A stretch of 64,000 nt of DNA from Aquanectria penicillioides (GCA_003415625.1 PYIU01000011.1:509001-573000); one strand, 5' to 3'; numbered from the stretch's first letter, positions 1 through 12,829 are shown. The notes: generated by a model not told the origin, from the letters alone. Program-made: numbers and translations.

Positions 1-1951
1 AGATCCAATCCGGAGTCAATGCAACCCGCCCAGGCCAGCAGCGGGGACTCCCATTCTATCAACAACATCAGTTTCGCCGCGCCTGTCAAAAACTACAACG
101 GTCCTGTTACGACTTTCTCTGAGCCTATGAATAACTGCTCCGGTCCTGTCACCAACAACTCGGGCCCAGTCGCCAACCATTCTTACACAATCAGCGGCCA
201 AGGCAGTGTTAATCACTACTATGCAAACCAGGACTTGACCCAAAAACTCGCAGACCTACAGATATCATTATCTGCAATCTCGGACGCGACGAGACCGGCA
301 GAGGAGGACAAGCCAACCCGAGAAGAGTTAGCCATGATACAGAAGCTGACTTCGGTATCTTGTCAATTCTGCGAAATTGCAAATCGGGTATGTTGCTGTC
401 CTGTCCCAATCTACCATATGTGTACTGGTTTTTTGGGGTTCTCACGCCTTGCCAGGTATCTCATTTTACACCAATTCCTTTTATTGCATGCCTTGTAAAC
501 TTTGGCTGTGCGAAAGTTGCCATCAAGGACATACACGCACACACCAACGTCTCCGATTTTCCCTCCACCATCAATAGATGAACTCATCAAGCCGGGTAAA
601 CAAAGAGGCCAGCTGTAACTGCTGCGGAACCGTGGCCAAAGCGAAGATGAAATGTGCCACCAAGACTTGCGACCTGAATATCTGCATATCATGTGCCATT
701 TACATTCCCGGCATGAGAGATCAAGTTCTTACGACACATTCCACATTCGATCTTGTTTTCCCTCCGAACTGGTTCACGAAAACAGAGTGGAGGCAAAATT
801 CATGTACCTGTCTCAATATGAATGCTCCTGTTGCATGGCACCACTGTGGGAGATGTCATCTCGGTTAGTCAATTTCGCAATGATCTTCTGGTACCCCCGA
901 CTATGCCTAACCAATCTTACAGCTCTTGGAACCGGAGAGTCTGACGACGAGAACATGGCCTATTTCTGCCCAGTCTGTTGGAAAGACTTTGGGCTTTTTC
1001 AGTTCATGTGCAAAGGATGCTTCCTCGAACATGGGGCGGAGAACGGGCATCACAGAGGCCAGCATTATTTTGTTCGATTTAAGCTCGTCTACAATCCCGC
1101 CACTCCTGATGATTTCACAAGCCGATATCGGGACCCCACGTGCAACCGATGTATGTCCTCCACGCTTCAACTCTGGCCGCTTTTTGATTCCTGTCGGTCT
1201 GTTGGATCCTAACAATAGTCTCTAGGGCTAACCTCCAATGAGCATTATACTCACACTCACGCGGGCATGGGGCCTGACGTGGTGGACCCCGGACGGATCG
1301 ACTATTTAATTGTTATCGGCCCCAAGACTCGAGATATGATACGATTTTACCACTGCCGAACCTGTGACAAACTCCTGATACCCCGGACCTCGGTGCAGTA
1401 TCTCCCACATGCCAAAGACCCCGGCTTCAAGAAGCTCCGATGTATTCAGTGGTTGTATTGCGAGTGGAGGTCTCCTACGCAACATTCTCTTCAAAGGAGC
1501 TAACAAATTGTCACAAGTTCTGGCTCTCAATAAGTCTGCAGTAGTTTTTGTGAAAAGAAGTTGCCTGCATGATATGTACTGCGCTTCTTGTGCAGATGCT
1601 CATCAGGTCAGCCATCGCCATGTTGGTTGGACGTATGCATTGACAATTCGAAAATTGGACGAGAATCCTTTCAAAAGCATCAACTGCGCCTATTGCAAGA
1701 AGAGTAAGCCTGCTCAATAAACTTGTAATGACAGTTCAAAACTATGGCTAAGTCTCCACCTTGATGCATATTACAACCACCCCTACTTACATGGTACGAT
1801 ATGCCTTAGTTGCAGATACATTGCTATTTGCTGGAGTTGTATGAAGGGTACTTCAACCATCGGTGTCCATGAGCTACCGCAATATCTCCCTCATCCCATC
1901 ACGGGAAATACTCCATGCCCAGCCCAGAATCGGCGTTTGTTTTCAAGATAA
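1..1951 (+). CDS. multi-zinc-finger (ZZ/B-box-like) protein, 5' partial, frame uncertain
   Basis: The reading frame is open from base 1, so the gene may begin outside the window; the first ATG in frame is at 19. The N-terminus is Asn/Gly/Ser-rich with a repeated GPV motif. Then follow at least five Cys/His clusters spread over several exons: CQFC near 365, YCMPC...CESCHQGH near 485-535, CNCCG...CATKTC...CISC near 620-690, CPVC...CKGCFLEH near 970-1035, CLHDMYCASCADAH near 1565-1605 and CLSC...CWSC near 1810-1845. Spacing resembles ZZ or B-box zinc-binding modules. Introns are likely at 864-921 and about 1151-1225. The coding signal ends at a TAA at 1949-1951. Frame changes near 455, 545 and 595 are not explained by canonical introns, so the gene may be damaged. 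It is tail to tail with the NLR gene. Function unknown. Confidence 0.45.
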
Positions 1952-2095
1952 CCCATCTATCTATATGTGCCTGAGCTAGATGTCCAGAATATCAAGGGCC
2001 AATCTTAACCTAGATTTCATAAAATCCGCAACTATCGTTGGGGTTGTCTAAGAAGCTGTAACAATTCATTTTCATCTACGCTAGTTCTATTTACA

Positions 2096-5000
2096 TTAAA
2101 TCGCATATTTAAGTAACAGCTGATAGCATGCCTTATTTTCTAAGCTCTCTGCTGCGGCGAGGTGTGTACGGAAGAACGTCCATTTAAACCACACGCTCTG
2201 GTTGACATCGGCACCGCTTTCCATTAAAAGCCGGATCAGCGCTTCATTTTGCTGCTCAATAGCGGCCATTAATGGGCTTTTCATATGTTGCGCTCCTGCG
2301 TTCCAATCCCCGTGCCGTCCGCGAGACACGACAAGAAGTCCGTCGTTGATGAGGAACCTCACTTTCGTCAAATGCCGCGGGTATCCAATGATATTAGGGT
2401 TGGCACCTCGTTCAAGGAGAAGCTCAACAATTCTAACATTCCCTTGTTCAATAGCAGGGATCAGTGGTATTTGGCGCCATGATACATTGGAAGGGTTGAT
2501 ATCAGCGCCTCGATCCAGTAGTTCCTTGACAAGTGCCGTATTTTGTTGGTGTATTGCAGCAACCAATGGTGTTTTGTATAACTCTAGACCGATCATGTTG
2601 GCCTTGGCACCATTCTCAAAAAGAAGCCTCACTAATTTCTCATTTCCTTGCTCTATTACCTCGGCCAATGGTGACGTGGTGATGTTTGGATTTGTCGGAT
2701 TGACATCAGCGCCTTGGTCGAGTAACCGATAAACAAGTGCCATGTTTTTTTCCATAACTGCGGCCAGCAAAGGACTTGATCCCGGTCGCGTTATTTCATT
2801 CAGTTCCAATACATCAGCCTTAGGTAAAGCAGGATTTATATGAGCACCCTTCTCAAGGAGGATATTGATCAACTCATGATTTTGAAGTCGAATAGCAGTG
2901 ACTAAGGGATTTTTGATCAGATAGGCACCAGTCGGGTTGATTTCCGCACCTTGATCAAGCAGTAGGTCAATCAGCGGTTGATTTCGGGACTCAATCGCCG
3001 CAATCAGCGGCGTTGAAATTTTGGGATCTTTTGGGTTGATGCTGGCGCCATGGCTACGGAGTAGTGACGCAAACCTGCCATGGTTGAACTCGATGTCGGC
3101 GACCAGGGGTGGAAAACACCACAGAGAATCTTTGTCAATTTGACGAAGTGGAGGGTTGGTTTTGGCACCTGCGTCTAGCAGCATTGACACGACGTCCTGA
3201 TCACTGGCCAGAATCGCTTTGCACAATATGGGAAGACTTGATTCACCAGTAGTGGCATTAGGATCGGCGCCGTTGGATAGCAAGAGTCTCACAACCGCCG
3301 AATGCTTGCCGGTGATCGCGGCTTCCATTGCCGTGTCTGAAAAGGAATACTCTCGTTGAAGCATCGCCTTTCGCCGTGTGAACGCATTTGAATGTTTCTT
3401 TAAGATAATGTCGACCCAAGCAACAATACCACAAGAACATGCAATATTGAGTAGTGTTGAGGACATCCAACCAGATACGAGGCCATTTCTAGTCGCTGTC
3501 CAATTTGATCGCACGGATGATCCCTTTTGAAAGAAGGGTCGTTCTGAATTGAACAGAGATTTTGCAGCGGAACCAGAGCTCCTCGCGTGGTCAGACATAT
3601 GGAGTATTGCATATTTCAGGAAAGGCGGTTGGTTTTTCCACTGTTCTTGGAGCGATTGCTCGGCGTCATTTTTCCTCGCAAACGGAAGTATTGACCTGGA
3701 GAGATCATATATGGCAGCAGTTTGTAGCGAGCTCTTTTCGATTTCGCCCAAACATACCTTTGCCAGCTCCAGATTAGCTTCTGCGAAATTTGTTCGAAAT
3801 CTTCGCAAGATTTCATCATCTTCAGGGTCCACGCTCAAGAGGTACTCTTTTGCTGACTGATGAACAAGGGTGATTATGTTTTCGGAAACCTTGAGAAAAG
3901 GTCCACAAAGCGCAACTTTATCAAGGACACGTTGTTCCACGCTCACAGTTTCGGAATGCCCCACGTCTGTTATCTGTGCCAGTTCGGAGATTGACAGAGG
4001 TCTCAGTGCGATAGCGACAGTCAGCAATATTGAGGCGCACGCTCCGGCTTCCTCTTTTTTTATGTTCCGTATCATACGAGCAAAAATACCCTCTAAGCCT
4101 GGAGGCATTGTTCGAAGAGCATGTTCCACCTGGGTACACGTTGACTGTTGTTTCAACTCATACATGACGAAGCCGACCCACAAGAACGTCCCCATAGCAC
4201 GCTCTTTGAGAGTTTTCTCGACCATTAGTCGGAAAACTTCGTTGAATCCATTCAGGCGTGATAGGCTCTCGATTCCAGCAGCAATAAATTGATCAATGTC
4301 ATTGCTGATGAACTCGTCGTTGTCGGGATCCAATCTCACTTGCGGGAACTTGTCCAAACCAGGAACACTCCGGCTGACAATCGCGAGCTTGGTCCGTACT
4401 CTCTTTGACGGCTTCAGTGAGCCTTCGGCTGAAAATAGCTTGGTAAACTTGTCCACAAGTAACCTGGTCGATTTGTCGTCGCATTCATCTAATCCATCCA
4501 AGACACAGAATACAGTGCCAAGGTAAGGTAACTGAAGCAACTGCTCCATCATGACCCAAAGCGCTTCATCATTTTCAAGATTTGGATTGGCCAACTTCTC
4601 ATTATCATCAGGATTCTCTCGCTCCAGGTCGTCCAGAACTGCATTTACTTCAGGACAAGGACGCTTCACCAGTCCAAGGAGTTGATATAGAAGCCCTCGT
4701 AATACAGCGGTTGCACTTCGGCGATCCTTGTTGCGAGACTCGCAGAAGAAGAAAATCGAGTGGTCGGTTGTTTCTCTACACCGTGCTTCGAGTACCTGGG
4801 TAAGGAAGATAGATAACATCGTTTTACCCTTGCCGGGGCCTCCACTTATCCAAAGAAGGCTAGATTCGTCATTTAGCCACGATTTGTATTGCTGGTTTTG
4901 TTGAATCCATTCACAGGTACCCTTGGTTCGTTCTCCCTTGTTGGTTATAAGCTCCTCTCGACCGATCGAGGGACGCGTAAGGTCGCCGAGAAGAATATTC

Positions 5001-6179
5001 CGGCATTTTTTCAACTTGGCTTCAAAGTTATCTCTGCTCAGTTCTAGTCATATCATGAGCTAAAATTCAATTTCGGTCCATCATTGTAATTCTTTACATA
5101 CCCATGTTCGCTCTTTCCATCCTTTCTAGTCCTTTCTCAACTAACCAAGGTTAAGACTATGCAAGGATAATAGCGTTTTGATGTTACTCACATCTCGTCA
5201 TGATGTCAATCATTCTCCTCTCATTCTGAACTTCATGTACTGGGATGCGAACGAGGAGATCTTTGGCATATGCTGCTGCCGTCATTGCAGCGTATCCTTG
5301 CCACTCTTTGTTCTTGTGGGAATCTGAATAGTCGCATATCCCGCGAATAACGAGGCATGGAAAGTGGCTCATCAACCCTGCCGCTTCCATTTCGAAACAT
5401 AGCACATCATGTTCGTTAGCGAGTTTGTCGCGATCTTTTGCATTCTTCATCAATTGATTGGCTGAAGCAATGGTACCGTAGTGGATGGCGGGGTCGTCTT
5501 CGTTCTCTGTCCGGTCACGCCGTGAGACCAAATTCGATGGATCGGCGGCACAGTCAACCGAGCACTTTGCATCTTTATTGCGGTGAATGCAGTTGCTTTC
5601 GAAGAGAATGTCGGTGCTTTTTTGTGGCCTACTATATTTGGCCTGTAGCCGAGGTGTTCTTCGGAGCACTTCGCGAATGGACTCATCGAGTTGGTGGCCA
5701 TGTATCTCATAATGAGCTTGCAGGCCACCCACAGCCGTTCGAAGCAATGGTGGAGGCTCGTTCAAGCGGCCAGTCATCTCAAAAGCTTCCTCTTGTATGT
5801 TTTTACCAAAATCATACTGCAATATGCTGCTTTTGCCACCTGTAGAAGCACCAACAACAATATCGCCCAGCCGGATGTCCTGCTTTGCGCTCGGTGCGCC
5901 ACCGCCGATGCCCACCATCAGGCCAATCCTCACGTTGGGGAAGCTCCGCAGCATGTCCTTTGCTACGGCTGTAGCAGACGACAATCCATATTCTCCGCGA
6001 GGTAACACGGCAATTACCACCTTGTGGTTACCAACATGACCCAGCGTATAGTCGTTGAAGTCGCCTGGGGAAATGGTCCGCGGGCGGTCATGGAGATGGT
6101 CCAGAAAGGCCTGGGCGGCAACGTACTCCGTAGGAATGGCACAAATCCAGCCCACAGTATAGTCTTCCGGTTCAATCAT
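2096..6179 (-). CDS. NLR protein: PNP_UDP-NACHT-ankyrin repeats (1324 aa)
   Basis: Three exons (6179-5192, 5140-5102, 5043-2096) join in frame to 1324 residues; the 39-base middle exon is needed to keep phase. Residues about 10-320 form a nucleoside-phosphorylase-like domain (GWICAIPTEYVAAQAFLD; IGLMVGIGGGAP). The NACHT domain has a Walker A GGPGKGKT at about 410-417 and a Walker B VLDGLDEC at about 523-530. The last 400 or so residues are ankyrin repeats ending in GAxxN-type turns; one repeat near the C-terminus is interrupted by an insert of about 35 residues. This architecture is a known fungal NLR class linked to self/non-self recognition and regulated cell death; the PNP-like domain is the presumed effector. 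Acting as a cytoplasmic STAND switch is family knowledge; the trigger is unknown. Confidence 0.9.
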
Positions 6180-8430
6180 GTTTGATCGCGGGATTGTTTT
6201 GCGAGGAACCGGACGTAGAGCGATGCTAGCACAGCGTCAAGAAAGAAAAAGTGTGAGACAGCAAAATCAAGAATTAACAAGATTGACGAATATAATGTAT
6301 CCTGGCATTACGAATAATGCTTTGCTCAGCCTTGTGCGGCTGAGCTCGGCTAATGTGCAATGTTATCAGCTATGGGGGCCAATATAATGGACCGAGAATT
6401 GGTACTAAAGGTTTACCGCAAGACAGGGAAGATATCCGTAAGCTTACTCTCAAGGCACCAGTTTAAGCTCAACACCATGGGCACGAAACCGGGCAAGTCA
6501 TGTGTCACTATCGCTTGGCCAACAACTGCGCCACAAATACTTGTCAGGAGTTTTACTATTCCTCATGAAAGGAGACAATATCACAACACGACAGTCATTA
6601 TTTCTCAATATCATCACTACATCTAGACCAGCAACACCATCTGTTATTTTTTTGTCGATCATCTCCGAGGATGCTAACAGTATGCATGATTCACAATAAG
6701 TACCCTTTTGACTGAACACAAATTATTTGAAGTCGCTATGCTACTATTGTTCACGGTACTTAGATCGAGAAGCATCAAAAGCCGATTGCGTTTCCGTCTC
6801 GTCCAGCCTTGCCCAGCAGCATCTCCCTCGTTCTTGGCCTAATTGCCTCGACCACTCACCCGCCCAACGTTGATCCCGAAACGCCCATTGTCCTACGTTT
6901 TGTATTGAACTTTCCGTCTTCACGATAGTTTGCTCCGCAGGTTCGCCCTATACAGCGGCTTCCGCTGCTATCACGTCGTCTTTACCCCAGCACCCTAAAC
7001 GAGAAGCTCATCCGTCAAAAACACGAGAGAGCAATTTACTCGGTAAAAAAAAATAACTTCGAGATCCGTCCGCGCAGTCGCTATAGTACGCAACGGAATC
7101 GCCATTATTTTAGGTGCACCGAAATGCTCCAACGTTAGCCACAGAACGTGTGTCGGACCTCAAAAAGCCGCGTTCAGGTGTCCGGCCTGAGATGCGAAAG
7201 TATTGCAGTTAGTTGTCTTTAATATTTCTCTCTAAATTTATGAGTGCTTATCAGTTGTTGCGTAGATTAAAACGCGCTTTTACTCACTCGAACTCCCCGT
7301 CGCCTTATTCAGCCGCAGCATTGGGGGTCATGACATTCTACGCTGCATTTGGGACGCATTGTGTAGAGTGTGACACACGGCTGGAAAATATCGGGCGGAT
7401 TATTGACCACTGTTCTCAAGGTACCCGTGATTCCTGTGTTGCGCCAAGGCGATGTAGTTTGGGGTGAAGGTGAATTCATTAGCGGTGTAGCCATACAGAT
7501 CACAGTCAAGGGTTGAGACACAATGTAGAAGCTGTTTGAGGAAGAGTCAAAGGGAAAGATAAAGCTGAGTAATCGTGCCTGGCCTCAATGCAAACTTAAT
7601 GCTCATTCCGCCAGCATGTGTTGAGGCTGTCAGTCTCGGCGCTTGTAGGCCTATAACGAAGAACGTAGTTTAGTTGTTTCTACTAAAAGTCCTCTCAAGA
7701 CTGGACAAAATCTTGTTATAGCTATGTTCTCTATTCACCTGGCGTGCAACCTAGTGAAGTTTTGAATAATGTTTTTATTGCCCTTGGTTCGCTTTCAAGC
7801 ACACCCACGGTTAACTATCGGCAATGTGATCAAATCTGCTCACAGTTCTCTAAATCTGACAAACGAAAAAAAAAAATATTCTCCAAAGGGCAATTACAAA
7901 TAGACGAGGTTGGTCAATTTCAGAACCAGACCGACAGTTCGTTCACCAAATTCCTGCCCAGGAAGAACGACAAAGGTGGTCAAGCAAGCCAAGCAAACAA
8001 CGAGGAATCTGAGGAACCGTCATCAACATCTTGCCTTTTCGGTTGCCTTTGCATTTTGCAGGGCATAGTCCTCTAAGTAGTAGCTTACTATTCAGCTTGG
8101 TGTGAGCTGCTGAGCCGTTTGCACATTGCCACCTACGAGCACTCTCCGCTTGTGACTCAAGGACATTCCAGAGAAATCTCGACATCATTATTCTGGGAAA
8201 CTGCACTGTTTCTGTATGTGTGATATTTATAGCTTATCGATTCATTATGGAAATAATTCCATGGAGGTTTAAGGAAATTCACGAAGTCAAAGTTTTCCTA
8301 ACCCAGAGGTCCATTTCAAGACTTCCCTCGGTTATGTACTCCATTCTCGGTGGATTCTCCGTGTTTCAACACAAGACGCAAGATCACCTTCCACTCCTAC
8401 GATGCCCGTAAACTGATACATTATCCGGTA
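6180..8430. other. intergenic region, no gene supported
   Basis: About 2.2 kb between the start of the NLR and the 3' end of the P450. It contains poly-A runs near 7047 and 7868. A short frame on the minus strand around 7400-7510 has protein-like composition, but no motif or splice pattern allows a gene call. The NLR promoter should lie in the first few hundred bases. Confidence 0.5.
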
Positions 8431-10178
8431 TTAAACCTCTCGCTCCGTTATTTGAACCCACATGTCCGAAATAACAAACAATCCAGCGTGGTTGTTGGCT
8501 TTCCACGGGTTCGTGGGATTGACCAAGGCGATGTCAAAATTACGCATAAGCTATGTCCGGGCTAGGTCAGCATACCACGAGGCCGAGACGCAAAAAGTAT
8601 GTGTATTGTTTTTCTTACCTCAAAAACAATCTTTCCCAGTTCCATTTGTGCGACTGGCTTCCCCAAACATTGGAACCTTCCGTGACCGAATATGAGTTCG
8701 TTGGTGCGGATCATGGCTGCCAACTTGTCCTCATCCGCCTCAAACCATCGCTCCGGTCGGAACACTTTGGCGTCCTGGCCGTAAATTTCTTTGCTGTGAT
8801 GCATCGCATAAGCAGCGTAACCGATGCAGGAACCTTCGGGTAGAAAGACGCTGCGTCCATCAACGACGACAGTGTCGCCACCGGGTGGAACGTCGCGGGA
8901 GAAAATGTTTGCAACTGGTGGCCATACTCGCAGCGCCTCGCGGATCACAGCCTGCAAATACGGGAGCTGTTTACTCTGCAGCATTGTTACAAGCCCGTCT
9001 CCTGATGCTGGCGCCGTGCCCTCGCGAATGGCATCGTCGACTTCACGCTGCAGCTTGACGTAGACGCGGGGGTTCGTCATAATGTGGAGCAAGGTGCCTC
9101 GGATGCCGCTCGCTGTGGTGTCGGAGCCTGCGATGATCTGTTCGAGAGCCTCGGAGCGTAGTTCGTCGCCTGTCAGACCGTGGCGGATGAAGGAAGCCAG
9201 CATATCAGATCGTTTATCAGTGGGATTCGCAGCGCGTCGGTCCACGTAGCGGAAGCAGCTCGCCATCATTTTGCCGAATCCATTGTTGTCCTTGGGAGAA
9301 GGCGCAATATGCTTCCCAATGAGAGGCGCCTGGGTTAGCCAGCTGAGACCCAAAGCCAGCGCAGAATTGGTAATGATAAGGCCCTCCTCGCTGGATTTGA
9401 TGTACTCATCCACGTCAAAGTCACTACGAAGCATGCCGAAACTGGTACCTAGACCGACACTGCTAATTACGTCGAGAGTAAAGAACTGGATCTTCTTGGC
9501 CAAGTCCATGGGAATCGCCTGGTCGTTAGTCGAGATGTACTTTGATCGGAGTAGACTGAGAAATTCTTCCAGTCGTTCGTCAATTGAGTTCTCAAGGTCG
9601 AGATTTTCTCTGCCAGAGTACTTTGCGACCGCATTGAATTAGCCTTATCATGATAGTGAGGGACGTGTGTCACAAATCATACCCCGGGAGCCATCTGCTT
9701 TCTTCTCTTTTCATGCTTCTCGTTATCGGTTTGAGAAAAAACATTGTCACGCTGGTGTTCAATGCGACAGGCATGATAATACCAATCGGAGCGTTTGTAC
9801 CCCGGGTGATTGTTCACATGTGCCCAGACGGCGGGCGAAGAGGTGATGAGAACCGAAGGCGCAACGCGCGCAATTGTGCCTGAGATGTTGTCAGCAGGGA
9901 GGGAACTTATATATATATATCACTTTGCGATGATGAAAAAATATTTCCAGCTTTCAATACGTGTACTCACCATATTGATCGCAAACCTCGGCGTACCACG
10001 CGTGACAGCGCTTCTGGAGCAAGGCTTTACTGTGAGGCCAGTTGGAGAAGCCTGTCGCGGGCGGGCCCTTGAACTGCCTTAGCTTGGCATAGACCCTGAC
10101 CTTGTTGACAATGTACAATATGACACAGATGCCCACGAGCGGCAGCAATTGCGGGGAGAGGGCAACCAGGATCCCCAT
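8431..10178 (-). CDS. cytochrome P450 monooxygenase (508 aa)
   Basis: Four exons (10178-9971, 9879-9683, 9620-8619, 8550-8431) give a continuous 508-residue frame. The start MGILVALSP opens an N-terminal membrane anchor followed by a proline hinge (FKGPPATGF). Key P450 motifs are present: I-helix AGSDTTAS at about 299-306, ExxR (EALR) at about 363-366, PERW, and the haem loop FGHGRFQCLG with its cysteine at about 453. The last exon encodes the family's closing beta region (NFDIALVNP...DMWVQITERE), resembling pisatin-demethylase-like P450s. It acts at the ER with a P450 reductase, as the family does; the substrate cannot be read from sequence. It is divergent from the methyltransferase gene at 11250, across a gap of about 1.07 kb. 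No lesion seen. Confidence 0.92.
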
Positions 10179-11249
10179 GGCAAAGGAGCTGGCGCAGTCG
10201 AGGCCAGAAGTTGAGAAGAGACAGAAATGGACGACGTGCGGGCAGGAATTGCCGTGATAACAATTCACAATTGACAAAGGTTAACTTTGGATACCGATGG
10301 ACGACGTATCAATTCGAAAACCCCGCACTTTTGCCTGTTGAGGCGGGTGGGAAGCTCTATCTGCATAAGCTTGTTCAGCTTTCCAATAAGCTTCCGAGGA
10401 TTGGTTAGCGAAGCTGCAATGCGCCGGCCCTAATTACGAAGCTGCCGCCGGTAGGACTTTGAGACGAACTGCGATAATAATAAAGAACACTGGCGAGTGC
10501 ATTACCTAGTTGGGGAGATACGGCACCTACTATGTAGATTGTGGCAGCATGGGGTCCATTGGGCAAAACGGGCTGCTCGGTGTGATCAGATCATGGCAAG
10601 ATTCGTCAACGCGATCTCATGAAATGCTGCTGCTTTGGTGGCTGGAGAAGAGAGGCCCGATGGACGAGCAAGAGTGGCGCGATGCCGCGATGGGGATTCA
10701 TTCTCCAGCGTCCATCCATCACTGCCCATTTCCTCGAGAAATCGCTTGCCCGAATATTACACAGCACGACACATGAACGTATCCTTGCCGCTGGCAAATT
10801 GCGTGACCCATCAAAAATCCACTCTCAATCTCTCTCCTTGCCGGCGATTCCGGAACCTCAATATCCCGACCCAGCCACCCGGCAGCAGACACTCGACTCA
10901 CGTCTCCGTCCCGTGCCAGCAGATAGCGTGTCTCCTCGCGCATGTGATTGGGCAACAGGCGTTTCCGCTTGGCTTCCGTACGTGGCGTGGTGGGACAACA
11001 GGAGATCGCCACTAGCGCATGGATATATTGCGCTATGTGCGGCCCCCAAGGAGAATCTCGTCTCTGCCTCATATTAGACTCGATCTAGACTGCATCGGCA
11101 TCTGCATCGCGAGTCGTGTCGCGGGGTCTCTCTCTGCTTGGAACAGCCGCTGAGTCCAAACCCGCGGGGACGACATCTCGCCAGACATCCAAGTCATAAC
11201 GGCCGCTCGTTAAGCCTGCACGTACGGAGTAGCAGCAGCGTCGATAACC
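10179..11249. promoter_or_regulatory. shared divergent promoter region
   Basis: About 1.07 kb between two divergent starts (the P450 to the left, the methyltransferase to the right). No conserved gene is visible; open frames on both strands here lack recognisable motifs. Shared regulation of the two genes is an inference from the head-to-head arrangement. Confidence 0.35.
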
Positions 11250-12560
11250 ATGTCCAGTCCAAAGAGCGCCAGGAGCCCAAGTGCGGGGTCGCCAGCAGCA
11301 GCAGCAGCAGCATCACCACCGCATCAGCAGGACAATCCAGAGGGTCTTGCTGCGCATCCCACGAACACGCAGATCCCATTTGTATGCAGGTCCCGGGTCC
11401 TCGGACCTGAAACGAGATGCAATAAGCAAGAGCTTGGTTTTGACGCCTTGTTAGGAAGAGGACAATGACGACGACGACGACTCTGCCCTCGGCGATAATG
11501 ACAGGTTAGCCATTGCACCGTGATCTGACAACGTGAGCCATATTCACCTTTGCTCAACACCGCTCGCAGCATCGCCTCGTCCACTGCTTCTCTGTCGGAA
11601 AGTATTTTTGAATATCGAAACATCAACGGGAGGACCTTCCAAAACTCCAAGACCACCGACTACTGGGGCCCCAATGACGAGCAGCAGAATGACGGCCTGG
11701 ACATCGCCCACCACTTCATCACCATGCTCATGGGCGACAAGCTGTTCGCGGCACCCATCGGCGATAATCCTTCCAGGGTTCTAGACGTAGGCACGGGCAC
11801 AGGCATCTGGGCCATCGACTTTGCAGATGCGTTCCCGTCGGCTGAGGTGATCGGCACCGACATTAGCCCCATCCAGCCGGCTTGGGTTCCCCCGAACTGC
11901 AAGTTCCACATCGACGATGCACAGCTCGAATGGACTTACCCCGCGGATCACTTTGATTTCGTGCATATTCGCGCCCTGTACGGTAGCATTGGCGACTGGA
12001 CCGAGCTGTACCGCAACGCGTTCAAGGCCCTGGCGCCGGGAGGTTGGCTCGAGAACTTTGAAATGACCATTACCCTGTATAGTGATATCCCGGAGATCAA
12101 GAACGACCCCAAGCACATCTTCAAGCAGTGGTCAGACGTCTTTTTGGAAGCCATGGACCGCATCGGCAAGACGGGACGCATTGGGTCAGACGGCAACATG
12201 CGCAAATACATGGCCGAGGCTGGCTTTGTGGACATTGTCGAGAAGACGTACCAGCTTCCCTGCGGCAGCTGGAGCAGCGATGCTAGGATGAAGCAGATCG
12301 GCGCATTCAACCTCGCCTTCCTCAATGAGAGTTTGGAGGGCTTTGCGCTGTTCCTGCTCAAGGAGATCATGGGGTGGAAGTACGAGGAGATTATGGTATT
12401 CGTGGCGAGGATGCGCAAAGATATGAAGAACCCGAAGCTCCGACCATACTATCTTGTGTAAGTATACCACTGAGTTTTTGAGTTGATGGTTGTGGTTATG
12501 GCTAACTGGTGATGCAGAACCAATGTGTATGCGAGAAAGCCAAAGACTGAGGCGGCTTAG
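11250..12560 (+). CDS. LaeA-like SAM-dependent methyltransferase (370 aa)
   Basis: Four exons (11250-11381, 11455-11504, 11570-12457, 12518-12560) join in frame to 370 residues. The N-terminus is low-complexity (SPS, a poly-Ala run, then an Asp run), as is common in this family. The family entry motif SIFEYRNINGRTF precedes the SAM-binding motif VLDVGTGTGIWA at about 131-142, followed by IGTDISPIQPAWVPPN. The C-terminus ends in YYLVTNVYARKP. Relatives include LaeA-type regulators and many secondary-metabolite or uncharacterised methyltransferases; membership alone does not fix the role. A second family member lies about 1.1 kb downstream on the same strand. The CAG-rich stretch near 11290 encodes the alanine run. 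Confidence 0.9.
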
Positions 12561-12677
12561 AGTGACGAGAGTTCGTGTTTGATGTGCTATGACCCCATTG
12601 TACATTACACCCTGTGGAGTTGAAAAAATATTTAGAAACTATTTGAAGGCAACCAGTGTGTGTTGATAGCACATGTG

Positions 12678-12829
12678 CGATATTACATGGTGGCAGGTGT
12701 GTATGTGTAATGTAACTCGTGTAACTGGGTGTGTTGAACAAGACACTGTTCGATATTACATGGTAGCAGGAGTGTATGTGTATCTGTAATATAACTCGTG
12801 TGACTAGGTGTGTTGAACAAGACGCTGTT
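12678..12829. repeat. two-copy imperfect tandem repeat (73 and 79 bp)
   Basis: Unit 1 (12678-12750) and unit 2 (12751-12829) both begin CGATATTACATGGT and end AACAAGACxCTGTT. Unit 2 has a small insertion. They lie just downstream of the first methyltransferase gene, in or beyond its 3' UTR. Confidence 0.85.

Noticed and set aside
3258..3860. Plus- and minus-strand frames within the NLR
   Set aside because: Shadow frames of the large NLR exon.
7309..7521. Short minus-strand frame in the gap after the NLR
   Set aside because: An alternative frame looks somewhat protein-like, but no family, start or splice sites could be assigned.
10619..11077. Open frames on both strands between the P450 and the methyltransferase
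   Set aside because: Overlapping frames on opposite strands without motifs, in a likely promoter region of higher GC where chance frames are common.
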